A DNA stretch of 64,000 nucleotides from Reichenbachiella sp. 5M10. Its GTDB lineage: Bacteria; Bacteroidota; Bacteroidia; Cytophagales; Cyclobacteriaceae. A model generated the notes under the pieces. The model had not been told where the DNA came from, ran no database searches, and was given only the letters and a program-made list of their open reading frames with translations. Position numbers and translations under genes: made by a program. Shown piece after piece: positions 44,971-54,400 of the stretch; positions within the stretch are counted from its first letter, which is position 1, and the number at the start of each line of letters is the position of its first letter. The stretch is from contig NZ_MDGR01000007.1 in assembly GCF_002742335.1 (NCBI RefSeq), positions 3,290,501 to 3,354,500 of the forward strand, written 5' to 3'.

Positions 44971-45951
44971 GTGCGCCTCGTCTCTCATCCCATACTGTGC
45001 AACTACTATGTCACCTACCGCTGCAACGCCCAGTGCGGCTTTTGCGACATCTGGGAACGCCCCTCTCCATACGTCACTAGAGAACAAGTAGAAACCAACC
45101 TGAAATCCCTCAAAAAACTTGGCGTCAAAGTCATCGACTTTACTGGAGGCGAGCCGCTTCTACACCGAGACATTGACCATTTTTTTGCATACGCCAAAAA
45201 AATGGGCTTCATCACCACACTCACCACCAACGGGCTCCTCTACCCCAAGTACGCTGAAAAGCTACACCACAACGTCGACATGCTACATTTCAGCCTCGAT
45301 ACCGCAGACAAAACTCAGCACGACACCATGCGTGGAGTGCCGTGCTACGATCATGTCATGGAGTCCATCCAAATTGCCAAATCCCTAGGCGAACGACCAG
45401 ACATCCTCATGACGGTCTTCGAAGACAATATCGGAGAGATCGAAAAGCTATATACCGACATCTGCTTGCCTCATGACCTGGTACTGATTCTCAATCCGTC
45501 CTTTGACTACAACGAAGTAGAAACAGGTACAAGTCTTTCGGAAAAATCCCTCCAAACCTTGACACGCTGGGGCCAGAAAAAAAACATCTATCTCAATCAA
45601 GCATTTATCCAGCTCCGCCGTGACGGTGGCAACCAAACAGACAGCCCTGTCTGCAAAGCCGCCAGTACGACACTCGTCATCAGTCCAGAAAATGAACTAC
45701 TACTCCCCTGCTACCACCTCGGCACCAAGGGATTTCCGATTGGGAGCAACCTCGAAGAGGTCTATCGGTCTACAGAAGCCCAAAAGCTCGTAGCTCTAGA
45801 AGGACGTCTGCCCGAATGCCAAGGCTGTGCCATCAATTGCTACATGCAGCCCAGTTTCGCGACCAATGTCAACAGATACTTTTGGTCTGCACTACCCAGT
45901 ACGATAAAATACAATTGGATCAAGGGCACGTGGAAGTCACTCATTCCCTAA
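44971..45951 (+). CDS. Radical SAM/SPASM-domain protein
   Basis: This 326-residue protein starts at a GTG 3 bp after the toxin stop. The [4Fe-4S] radical SAM cluster ligands are Cys18, Cys22 and Cys25 ('YRCNAQCGFCDIW'), and 'DFTGGEPLL' is the SAM-binding GGE motif. The C-terminus has cysteines arranged as in SPASM/twitch auxiliary cluster domains ('PCYHLG', 'CQGCAINCYM'). SPASM enzymes often modify ribosomal peptides, but no precursor peptide is visible nearby; other members act on lipids or cofactors. Substrate unknown. Confidence 0.88.
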   Translation: MRLVSHPILCNYYVTYRCNAQCGFCDIWERPSPYVTREQVETNLKSLKKLGVKVIDFTGGEPLLHRDIDHFFAYAKKMGFITTLTTNGLLYPKYAEKLHHNVDMLHFSLDTADKTQHDTMRGVPCYDHVMESIQIAKSLGERPDILMTVFEDNIGEIEKLYTDICLPHDLVLILNPSFDYNEVETGTSLSEKSLQTLTRWGQKKNIYLNQAFIQLRRDGGNQTDSPVCKAASTTLVISPENELLLPCYHLGTKGFPIGSNLEEVYRSTEAQKLVALEGRLPECQGCAINCYMQPSFATNVNRYFWSALPSTIKYNWIKGTWKSLIP

Positions 45952-46012
45952 CCACTCATAGTAATCCTAAAAAAGGCAGCATTTCTCTTTTCCATCCAAT
46001 GCACAAATGAGG

Positions 46013-46020
46013 TATATTTG
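46013..46020 (+). promoter_or_regulatory. Candidate -7 promoter element for the PKD lipoprotein
   Basis: TATATTTG fits the Bacteroidota sigma-ABfr -7 consensus TAnnTTTG and lies 65 bp upstream of the start codon at 46086. No good TTTG -33 element is seen at the expected spacing, so this is a tentative call. Confidence 0.4.
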
Positions 46021-46085
46021 TACGCTAAGTTACTTTAGGGTACCAAGCCCAACGAACTTCAACCGACACATAACTAGACTTATCC

Positions 46086-47759
46086 ATGCTAAAATCCCTC
46101 CAATATACGCTGATCGTTTCGATGATGCTAAGCATCCTCGCATGCTCTGACAAAGACCCTAACCCCAACAGCAAAAACACCCCTCCGACGGCTCATGCAG
46201 GTAGACTTCAAAATGTAGCCACTGGCACACAAGTCACGCTGGATGGCTCAGGGAGTACCGACGAAGACAGAGACCCACTCAGCTTCAGCTGGTCGATGGC
46301 CTCCAAACCAGAGAGCAGCAGCGCCAGCTTATCTGCCTCCAACACCTCTCACCCGACATTCACTGCGGATGTGGACGGAGAATACACCATACAACTCATC
46401 GTCAACGATGGAACGGCAGACAGTAGCCCTGCTATCGCAACAGTAACTGCCACTTCTGGTAATGTCACCCCTGTAGCTCATGCAGGCGCAGATCAAAATA
46501 TCACGGCAGGCACGGAAGTCAACCTGGACGGATCTTCTAGTTCAGATGCAGATGGAGACAACCTTACTTTCGCATGGACCATCGTCACCAGTCCTACGGG
46601 TAGCACGGCAGCCTTGTCAGAAGCCTCAACCTCTCATCCCACGTTCACTGCAGATGTAGATGGCACCTACCTTGTCACTCTACAGGTTCATGATGGCACC
46701 ATCACTTCGGTTGCAGACACAGTACAAATCACCGCCACACATACCGATCAAAACGCCCTACCCATCGCAGATGCGGGAGCAGACCGCAGCGTACATACTG
46801 GCACCCAAGTCTCCTTAGATGCTTCGGGCAGTTCGGATGCCGATAGCAACACCCTCAGCTACAGCTGGCATCTGTCATCCGTGCCTGCAGGGAGCTCGGC
46901 TTCACTCAACGACACGACATTAGTCAACCCGATGATCACCCCGGATATCGAAGGAGCGTATGTCCTTTCGTTGGTAGTCAATGATGGTACAGAGAACAGT
47001 GCGCCCGATTTTGTCACGATCCAAGCCACTACTTTTTCCGCTAAGGAGCAACTCATCAATATGGGAATAGACGCTTCAGACGCCGATTACCTAATTGCCA
47101 ATCACTCCGATGATGTCCAAACTGTACTCAATGATCAGGATCGGATATTCAAAGACATGCCTGCACTTGACAATATGTTTGCTCTACCGTCTGACCCAGC
47201 AGCTGCGGCGTTTGCTGACCCTCAGATGACCACTTGGTCTAACGAGAACAAGGTCAAGTTCCAAAAAATGTTTGGACGTTTTGTATTTGTCATCAACTCT
47301 CCCAAATTCATGACCGCCTTCAATACGAACATAGGCCTGCTCAACCCTGCCTATCAAGGACAAGCACCCGCAGTGCCTTTCCCTACCAACTACAGTCAGT
47401 TCAGAGCAGATGCCAATGCGGCCTTGATCAAAGATCAGTACCAGTACAAATTCTTTATCTCCAATAGAGAAAGTTGGACTGCCTGGGGACAAGCTGGTCT
47501 GCACCTCAAGGTAGAAAACATCATGTTTGGCCCACCTACCGACGGAGCTCCACACAATACAGAGGCACTGATCCTGCACGAAATAACACACACCTGGGGC
47601 TATGCCCATGATGGACCCGATGCAGAGGTCACACTCAAGCCCAATAATATCCCGTACTATGTGCAGTTCCTAGTAGGCAATAGCTACAAGGACCCTGCTG
47701 CGGCACCTGTATGGAACACCCCTGATGCATTATTGACTATTTATTTTGGCAATCCGTAA
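46086..47759 (+). CDS. PKD-repeat lipoprotein with a C-terminal metzincin-type zinc motif
   Basis: This 557-residue lipoprotein has a lipobox (LSILAC, Cys20). Three PKD-like Ig domains follow (about 32-120, 125-220 and 228-320), each with 'AHAGADQN..AGT.V.LDGS.S.D.DGD.L.F.W' type text. Residues 330-557 contain 'LILHEITHTWGYAHD': His498, Glu499, His502 and His508 make HExxHxxGxxH, the metzincin zinc signature. It is therefore a probable surface or periplasmic metalloprotease tethered through PKD repeats. The rest of the catalytic domain is not recognised and no typical Met-turn is obvious. Confidence 0.78.
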   Translation: MLKSLQYTLIVSMMLSILACSDKDPNPNSKNTPPTAHAGRLQNVATGTQVTLDGSGSTDEDRDPLSFSWSMASKPESSSASLSASNTSHPTFTADVDGEYTIQLIVNDGTADSSPAIATVTATSGNVTPVAHAGADQNITAGTEVNLDGSSSSDADGDNLTFAWTIVTSPTGSTAALSEASTSHPTFTADVDGTYLVTLQVHDGTITSVADTVQITATHTDQNALPIADAGADRSVHTGTQVSLDASGSSDADSNTLSYSWHLSSVPAGSSASLNDTTLVNPMITPDIEGAYVLSLVVNDGTENSAPDFVTIQATTFSAKEQLINMGIDASDADYLIANHSDDVQTVLNDQDRIFKDMPALDNMFALPSDPAAAAFADPQMTTWSNENKVKFQKMFGRFVFVINSPKFMTAFNTNIGLLNPAYQGQAPAVPFPTNYSQFRADANAALIKDQYQYKFFISNRESWTAWGQAGLHLKVENIMFGPPTDGAPHNTEALILHEITHTWGYAHDGPDAEVTLKPNNIPYYVQFLVGNSYKDPAAAPVWNTPDALLTIYFGNP

Positions 47760-48128
47760 GCCTTCGACTATTCCTAAATTTGTGAAAAATAACACTCACG
47801 TCTTGCCTTTGAGCTTAGATTAACAATTATCTGTATATGCTGCTCAATACATTCAGCTACCATCGATTCTTTGCCTTCTTGGTTTTTAATCTCAGCAACA
47901 AGGAAGGAGATCACTTAGTAACCATTGCTAGTCGTCTTGCTTTGTATTTTGACTTTGATAAGGCTTTAATCAACAAAGCTAAAGAGTGCTTATATTGACT
48001 TTAAAATGGGTATCATTAAATTAGAATACTCTACACTGATTTAGATTTCAATTGTGTCTGCAATTTTTCAACCCAATGAATTACATGAAACGTTCTTCGT
48101 CGGATTTTTAGAAAAAACCTATTTGAGT
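47760..48128. other. AT-rich gap after the PKD lipoprotein
   Basis: A 53-codon frame at 47837-47998 (start 'MLLNTFSYHRFF') reads plausibly but matches nothing I know and has no supporting context. No RNA, terminator or repeat is evident. The change to lower GC here marks the left edge of an AT-rich stretch that continues to about 51.3 kb. Confidence 0.45.
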
Positions 48129-48497
48129 ATGTTCTCAAAACACAACAATCAACTGGCTCTGGGAGCCCTCCTTTTATTTTTACATTTAGGACTGACCCAA
48201 ATTCAGTCTGAAAAAGGAGGATTATACACTTGTTTTTCTGGCACTACTGTGGGCCAAGTCAAACTAGACCCAACAGTGCCATGCAATGCAAAAGAGTCAT
48301 CAATCAACCAAATCACATTACCTGCCAATAAAAAGAGTGCTACAGTCAAGCTGATCAATTATACCTCACATTTACTTATAAGTAACCCACCCACTTTAGG
48401 TTATAACCATAAACTACATGAGGGGTCCGTATTTCAGTCAAGCAGAAACTTGGGCCAGCAGAAAGCCCACAAGCCGTTTCTAAAATGGCAACTGTAA
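48129..48497 (+). CDS. Small hypothetical secreted protein
   Basis: This product has 122 residues from the ATG at 48129, with a hydrophobic N-terminal segment (about residues 8-24, 'LALGALLLFLHLGLTQ') that could be a signal peptide. A longer GTG-started version (48054) would place that segment internally. Two cysteines in the mature part may form a disulphide. No family is recognised, composition is AT-rich, and coding potential is uncertain. Confidence 0.4.
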   Translation: MFSKHNNQLALGALLLFLHLGLTQIQSEKGGLYTCFSGTTVGQVKLDPTVPCNAKESSINQITLPANKKSATVKLINYTSHLLISNPPTLGYNHKLHEGSVFQSSRNLGQQKAHKPFLKWQL

Positions 48498-48629
48498 AAA
48501 ATCCAGTACTCAAAAAAGCGATAAAGACAAGCAATGTATGGCATTAAAAACAACGAGGAAATACCTCCAAAGAAGGACAGCCAGCCTCGCGAGCTCATTA
48601 TTTCACACCTTAAATAATAATTAATGTAG

Positions 48630-49457
48630 ATGAAAACTTCAATTTGCACTCGATTCATCAAAGCAGCGGCACTTCGGTCAGGAGTGTTTGTTGTGTTGTT
48701 CTTTCAGATGTCCGTGCTTCATGCACAGGAACTCAATGTTTATTTCGCTCTGGGTGGATTTCATCAATCCTTTCAAGATACGCGATTTTCGGATTTGCAA
48801 TACGGCACTTGGTCTATCAAACCAGAAATTGGCTTTAATAGAGAAACAAAAAAAAGTATTATCACGACAAGAATTAGTGCCTTTTTCTACCAAGATGAAT
48901 TCAAGCCAACAGGTGAAAAGCCGGTAGCGGTAGTGGGCTTCAATGGGGGCATCTCCTACCTTAGAGGTCTTCATGAAAACTGGTACCTGGGTGGTTCATG
49001 GGATATTGACTACTACAGCAGAGATAATGAATATCTGGAAAACGGTTCTAACTTTTACAGAACAGCATCTGACTGGTTTTTAGCTGGGAGATATCAAACC
49101 AAACTGAAAAAGCGATGGCCCGTTTACTGTTCACTTCAGTATAGCCTATTTGCCTTGATAAATTCTGCACCTAGCTTCACTGCCAACTTCCCTCAAAAAG
49201 TAGTCGATGAGGGTGGAGTCAGTTTTCAAGATGCCAATAGCCGCAATCCATGGTACTTAAAAGACTTTCAAATGCATGGGTTTTGGGACCACCTATATAT
49301 TAGGATGAGGTTTGGAGCTGCTTTAAGCAAGCGCTTTGGCTTGGAATATTCCTGGGACATGAGACACTATGCTTATCAAAAGGGATATCCCATCACCACG
49401 GGGCTTCATACTATTATGATCCGATGGAATTTCATTCACCGACCTGAACATTACTAA
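48630..49457 (+). CDS. Putative outer membrane beta-barrel protein
   Basis: This 275-residue protein has a signal peptide (about 1-33, ending LHAQ). The mature part alternates aromatic/polar strands and tight turns ('GTWSIKPEIGFNRETKKS', 'WYLGGSWDIDYYSRDNEY', 'LYIRMRFGAALSKRFGLEY') and ends in strands 'TTGLHTIMIRWNF', which fits an 8- to 10-strand barrel. No family is recognised. It stops 2 bp before the S41 peptidase gene, so the two form an operon. Confidence 0.65.
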   Translation: MKTSICTRFIKAAALRSGVFVVLFFQMSVLHAQELNVYFALGGFHQSFQDTRFSDLQYGTWSIKPEIGFNRETKKSIITTRISAFFYQDEFKPTGEKPVAVVGFNGGISYLRGLHENWYLGGSWDIDYYSRDNEYLENGSNFYRTASDWFLAGRYQTKLKKRWPVYCSLQYSLFALINSAPSFTANFPQKVVDEGGVSFQDANSRNPWYLKDFQMHGFWDHLYIRMRFGAALSKRFGLEYSWDMRHYAYQKGYPITTGLHTIMIRWNFIHRPEHY

Positions 49458-49459
49458 CT

Positions 49460-50503
49460 ATGAAAAATCTGCTAAGAATTAAAGTGTTTGTTGTCGCTGT
49501 GATACTTTTTATGTCATGCGAAAAAGTGTTCATGCATCCAAATACTGATGGAACAAATAAGGCTGTATTTGAAGAATATGCCAAAATAAGCATAGAAAAA
49601 TTCGGTCTGGAGGAAGTAAAAGGGATTGACTTGAGACCTTTGGTTGATTCCATTCGGCCATTAATCAACGAAAGTCTGAGTGAACAAGAACTCTTCAATT
49701 TGATGTCTATTATTACACTTCGGATGCAAGAGGGACACACCAACCTGACAGGATCAGATGACATGTATACATCCTATTTGTATTTTGCCGGTTATCCTGT
49801 AGGAGGCAATTTTTCGGTAATCCAAAAATACTATGGAGAGGAAAACAATCCTACCGTACGTAAGATTGCGCCTCCTGAATCATTATGGGAAATTGTCTAT
49901 GGATTCCTTCCTGACCACCCCACTATTGGTTTTATCCAAATTCTAACATTTGACATGGAAGTCAGTAATAGCGAATTGGATGAAATGATGGAATATTTAA
50001 GTAGTGCAGAAGGAATTATCATAGATGTCAGGAGCAATCTTGGTGGATACATAGAACTAGGTGCAAGGATGGCATCCAGATTTACCGACGAAGTGGTTCC
50101 ATTTGGCACCATATATGTCAAAAATGGGCCAGAAGCTGACGACTTTGCTCCTACAAAAACAACCCTTACCCCCTCTGATGGGCCGCATCATTTTACCAAA
50201 CCAGTTGCTGTGCTTCATGATCGTATCACCTTCAGTACCGGATCGCTGTTTTCTATCATGATGTACCACATGGATCATGTGACCACCCTAGGTATTCCGT
50301 TTGGAGGGGGAACAGGAGAAATCATGGATGGCATGTTGCAAAACGGATGGATTTATACTATCTCCACTGCCAATTTTGTAGACGAAATGGGAAGACCAAC
50401 TGACAATGGAATCGAACCTGATATACCTGTTGTGATAGACCCTGAAGACACAGTCCACGATGCGATAATCGAACGAGCAATTATGGAATTAAAACAAGGA
50501 TAA
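49460..50503 (+). CDS. S41-family peptidase-like lipoprotein
   Basis: This 347-residue protein has a lipobox (ILFMSC, Cys20). Residues 150-340 form the tail-specific protease core: 'EGIIIDVRSNLGGY' and 'FTKPVAVLHDRITFSTGSLFSIMMY', where a serine of the TFSTGS segment stands in the nucleophile position, then 'GIPFGGGTGEIMDG' and the terminal 'GIEPDIPV' block. No PDZ domain is evident. S41 enzymes use a Ser-Lys dyad; the lysine cannot be placed with confidence, so activity is uncertain. It follows the beta-barrel gene by 2 bp. Confidence 0.82.
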   Translation: MKNLLRIKVFVVAVILFMSCEKVFMHPNTDGTNKAVFEEYAKISIEKFGLEEVKGIDLRPLVDSIRPLINESLSEQELFNLMSIITLRMQEGHTNLTGSDDMYTSYLYFAGYPVGGNFSVIQKYYGEENNPTVRKIAPPESLWEIVYGFLPDHPTIGFIQILTFDMEVSNSELDEMMEYLSSAEGIIIDVRSNLGGYIELGARMASRFTDEVVPFGTIYVKNGPEADDFAPTKTTLTPSDGPHHFTKPVAVLHDRITFSTGSLFSIMMYHMDHVTTLGIPFGGGTGEIMDGMLQNGWIYTISTANFVDEMGRPTDNGIEPDIPVVIDPEDTVHDAIIERAIMELKQG

Positions 50504-50551
50504 CCCTCTAAATATTTTAGCATATATACAAACATCAAATAGCACTAAACT

Positions 50552-51277
50552 ATGAGACATCCCATCCGAAACCCCAAGAGTAAAAAAAGAAACTACTCCT
50601 TCTTTTTCATGTCATTCTTTTGTCTACTTGGCTTTGGTGCCACAGCGCAGGACAGCACGTCAGAAATACTGTCTGAATACAATATCACATTAGAAGACAT
50701 CACCCGAAATGTACAACCAACTTCAAAAGCATATTCTTTTGAATTGAAGTGTAACACGCCTGACCCGCAATACCCTACCGTTTATGAAGCTAACTATAAT
50801 CCTAACCAAAAACCAGCTTGGCAAATGACTAGTTGGAATGGAAAAAAGCCAGAAAAATATGCCACAGCCATTTTGAAGGATGTGGTAAAAAAATCTGCAA
50901 AGGATCCAGTCAAAGTGAATGAGTCTTCCTTATCTGTGAAATCAGAGGGAGGCTATGCAATCATATCATTCAGGCTAGACCCGAATACTGTACCTAAGAG
51001 ATACATGTACTTGAAAGACTGTGATGGCAAGGCATACATCAACACAGAATCGGGTCGGTTGGAAAAAACAGTTTGGGACAATTATAAGCCTACGCGAAAT
51101 GCCATAGTTAAAGTCAATAAGCTACATGAGGAAGTGATGTTTACTTATCAGGACGGGGATTACTTGGTGATAAAGGAGACCCAATTCATGGGAGGAAGTG
51201 TAAAAACTAGGGTCGGCGAAAAGAGCGGTGAGGCCAATCAAATTATTTCTTACTCCAATTATCAAAAGGTTCCATGA
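50552..51277 (+). CDS. Secreted hypothetical protein
   Basis: This 241-residue protein has a basic N-terminus and a signal peptide (ending about 'GFGATAQD', residue 34). The mature part is lysine-rich with beta-strand character ('YAIISFRLDPNTVPKRYMYL', 'EEVMFTYQDGDYLVIKETQF') and lacks recognisable motifs. It follows the S41 gene by 48 bp and may be part of the same AT-rich operon. Function unknown. Confidence 0.62.
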   Translation: MRHPIRNPKSKKRNYSFFFMSFFCLLGFGATAQDSTSEILSEYNITLEDITRNVQPTSKAYSFELKCNTPDPQYPTVYEANYNPNQKPAWQMTSWNGKKPEKYATAILKDVVKKSAKDPVKVNESSLSVKSEGGYAIISFRLDPNTVPKRYMYLKDCDGKAYINTESGRLEKTVWDNYKPTRNAIVKVNKLHEEVMFTYQDGDYLVIKETQFMGGSVKTRVGEKSGEANQIISYSNYQKVP

Positions 51278-51362
51278 TTACCAGATATCATTTTCGAACC
51301 CTATGCTAAAACTAGAAACATGATCAATTTCTATTTGGCAGGCATTTCAACCATAAAAACAA

Positions 51363-51370
51363 TAGATTTG
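51363..51370 (+). promoter_or_regulatory. Candidate -7 promoter element for the adhesin cassette
   Basis: TAGATTTG matches TAnnTTTG and lies 126 bp upstream of the preferred adhesin start. The nearest TTTG upstream (51334-51337) is 25 bp away, longer than the usual 19-21 bp, so the -33 match is poor. Confidence 0.35.
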
Positions 51371-51496
51371 TAGCCTTAAATTGGGTTTATCAATCTAATT
51401 ATTACTGAATGTTCATTATAGACTTGTATATCTAAATTCCTCCTACTACTTGACCCTACACATATGCCCAGAATTTACTTATCAATTTATACCACT

Positions 51497-54400
51497 ATGA
51501 ATTTAAGAGTATTCCTACTTTTACTATTTTTTTTAATAAATACAGCGATCGTTTCTGCCCAAACCGTCATGGAAGTGGAGCCGAATAACACTACTACCAA
51601 TGCGACTCTCATAGATCAAGGTTTTGCGACCTATCAAGGAACCGTAGCTGTTGACGGCTCAGATACCGACGTGTGGGACATCATTGTGCAAGATGCACAA
51701 GGGAAGATTGAACTTACCATCACAGATTTGGCAGATGTATCATCCGTCACTGGCGGAACTGCTGATGGTATAACTTTTGGGGCTTGGATCGTCGTTCAGA
51801 GTGGTGGAATTACAGGAAGTGACCATTTACTCCCTGGCACACATACCTACACCTGGGATCCCAGTAGGGGAGTAGTCAGGTTTAGAATTGTAATAACTGC
51901 AAACAATAGCTTACCAACATTGGCTTCATTTTTTCCGGGTATTCCAGACCCAATACCATACTCCATCACCTTTGGAAGTGAAACAACCATCACGCTTGAC
52001 GCAGCCCCTCCTACTGGTCCTTCCATCTCTCCCGGTGGCGTATCAGGCAGTAATCTTTGGCTGGCCGCAGACAAAGGAGTTACCAACAACGGTGGAGCAC
52101 TTACAGCCTGGGATGATCAGACAGGTACCAATACCTTCACCTCTACGGGAAATATTGAAAATGTACCGCAGGCAGTCAATTTTAACCCCACCAACTCCAT
52201 AACCAATGGAAGCAATAAGAGCGGCCTACCGGCTAACCGATTGGATGGCAATACTGAGATTACTATCTCCGAGGCTTATGCTGTATATAAGTTTCAAGAC
52301 CAAGGCAATGAAGGCGTGATCCTTGGCGGGCAATTCCCGGTGGGGTCTGGTGGTGGAGTGGCTGTATTTGCCGGTTTTGCCAGGGTTAGAGGGTTGACAT
52401 CAGATGGTACCAATGCTTTGATGTACGGCAGTCACGACCAGACATCCACATTTTCCATCACCAATCTGGACTTCTCGACAACAGACCCTCGGGCTACTAG
52501 CCGGATCAATGGCAACAATGTAGTGGTACAACCTATTTCAGGTGGTGATTTCTCTGATATACAATTTACCCCAATGATAGGAGGCTCCAATAAAGGAAGC
52601 AGTAGCAACTTATCGCACATGAACGGCCAATTGGCAGAGTTGATTACTTATCCCACGAGCCTGTCTGGTGAAGATAGAAAAAAAGTAGAATCCTATCTGG
52701 CCATAAAATATGGGATCACCCTAGACCCATCGGTCAGCCAATACCTGGCTTCTGACGGTACAGCCGTCTGGAATTATACTAGCTATTGGCATGATGTGTT
52801 TGGCATTGGGAGTGACTCAGATAGTGGACTCGAACAAGCTTCGTCCAACTCGATCAATACAGGCAGTGGCGATGGTACTGGGCAATCTGGTAAGGGAAAC
52901 ATTGTGATCAGTAATGCCTCTTCGCTGGAAAATGGCGACTTCCTGATGACTGGTCATGATGGTAGTAATCTGACCTTTGGTAGCTCCAGTCAGCTAGCGC
53001 GAAAATGGAAAGCGAAACGAACCGCTGATGTAGGCACAGTAGATCTGAGCTTCGATCTTCACGGCTTGACCTATACCGGGAGTGTTTCCAGCGATTTCAA
53101 AATGCTGATTGATGCTGATGGTGACGGGAATTTCAATACAGGCACAACTACCAAAGTAGTGCCTGCAAGCTTGAGAGACAGCGTACTTCAGTTTACCGGG
53201 GTGAATCTGCCTGATGGCGCGGTGTTCACCTTTTCAGACAAATCAGTGCCTGCTTTTGTTGCCTCCACGGATGAAACGCCGAATCGCATCATTGTGAATC
53301 CAAGCTTTGAGACTGGAAGTATAGTGCCTCATGCAGCAGTCGAATATCCACAATCGCAGGCAGGGGACAGCCCCCAATTGGACGGTTGGTACACCACACA
53401 TCCTGATTTTTTATTTAGAGGTACGAGTTTAAAGAAAAGTCCTATCGAACATTGGAGATCTGGTAATCAAGGGGTGCCAGCCAGTGATGGTGATTATTTT
53501 GTGGAGCTAAACGTCAGCGAATCTTCCAGACTATATCAAATTGTTTATTTGGTCAATGGCGAAACCATAAACTGGAGCTATGCACATCGCGCCAGAGTAA
53601 ATACAAATGAGACGGTTGTTTATGCGGTCTATTCAACAGATGGAAACACAAAAGTCAAAGAAATAAACAGACACCAAGCGACTAGTACGTCAGCTTGGGA
53701 TGATGTCACAGGATCGTTTGTTTGGAATCTGCCGACAGGCATCTATCAAATTGGGTTTGAATCTACAACGTCAGGCGGGACTGGCAATTTTCTTGACAAT
53801 GTCACCATAGGACTCAAAGCTTTTGTAGAATTCAGTAGAGATACCATCCGCCTTTCTGAAGGTGGGGCTATCGCCCCATATTTCTTGGTCAATGGTCAGG
53901 TGCAAAGTACATCCTCTTTTCAGGTAACTGTTAGTTCTGGGGATGCTGTGGAAGGTACCGATTATCAATTTGCCAATAAGACCAAATCTATTCCTGTAGG
54001 AAATTATGGGTTGGCTGATTCAATTTCACTCGATTTCGATATCATCGACAATTCGATACCTCAAAACAACCGCACCATCGTCTTAAATATTTCCAATACC
54101 TCTGGTGATGTAGATCAAAGAGACGCCAATTCAGATGGGATCTATCAGCAGACTCTGGTAGTGATCATCGAAGATGACGATGCGTGCAAAGATCCTGGCA
54201 CAGACGGTACACTTTCTTTCTGTGCTACCGGTGCTACCGATATTGATTTATTTGCTGGATTACAGGGTACCGTAGATACGGGAGGCACTTGGTCAGATGA
54301 TAGCACTTCTATGGTAAATTTAACAGATGCATCTAATGTGGATTTTTCTAGTTTGGCAGAGGGGACTTATGGTTTCACTTACTCCTTCCCCCAATCAGGG

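Noticed and set aside
47837-47998. 53-codon plus-strand frame after the PKD lipoprotein
   Set aside because: Reads smoothly but has no recognisable family, promoter or operon partner; kept only as a note.
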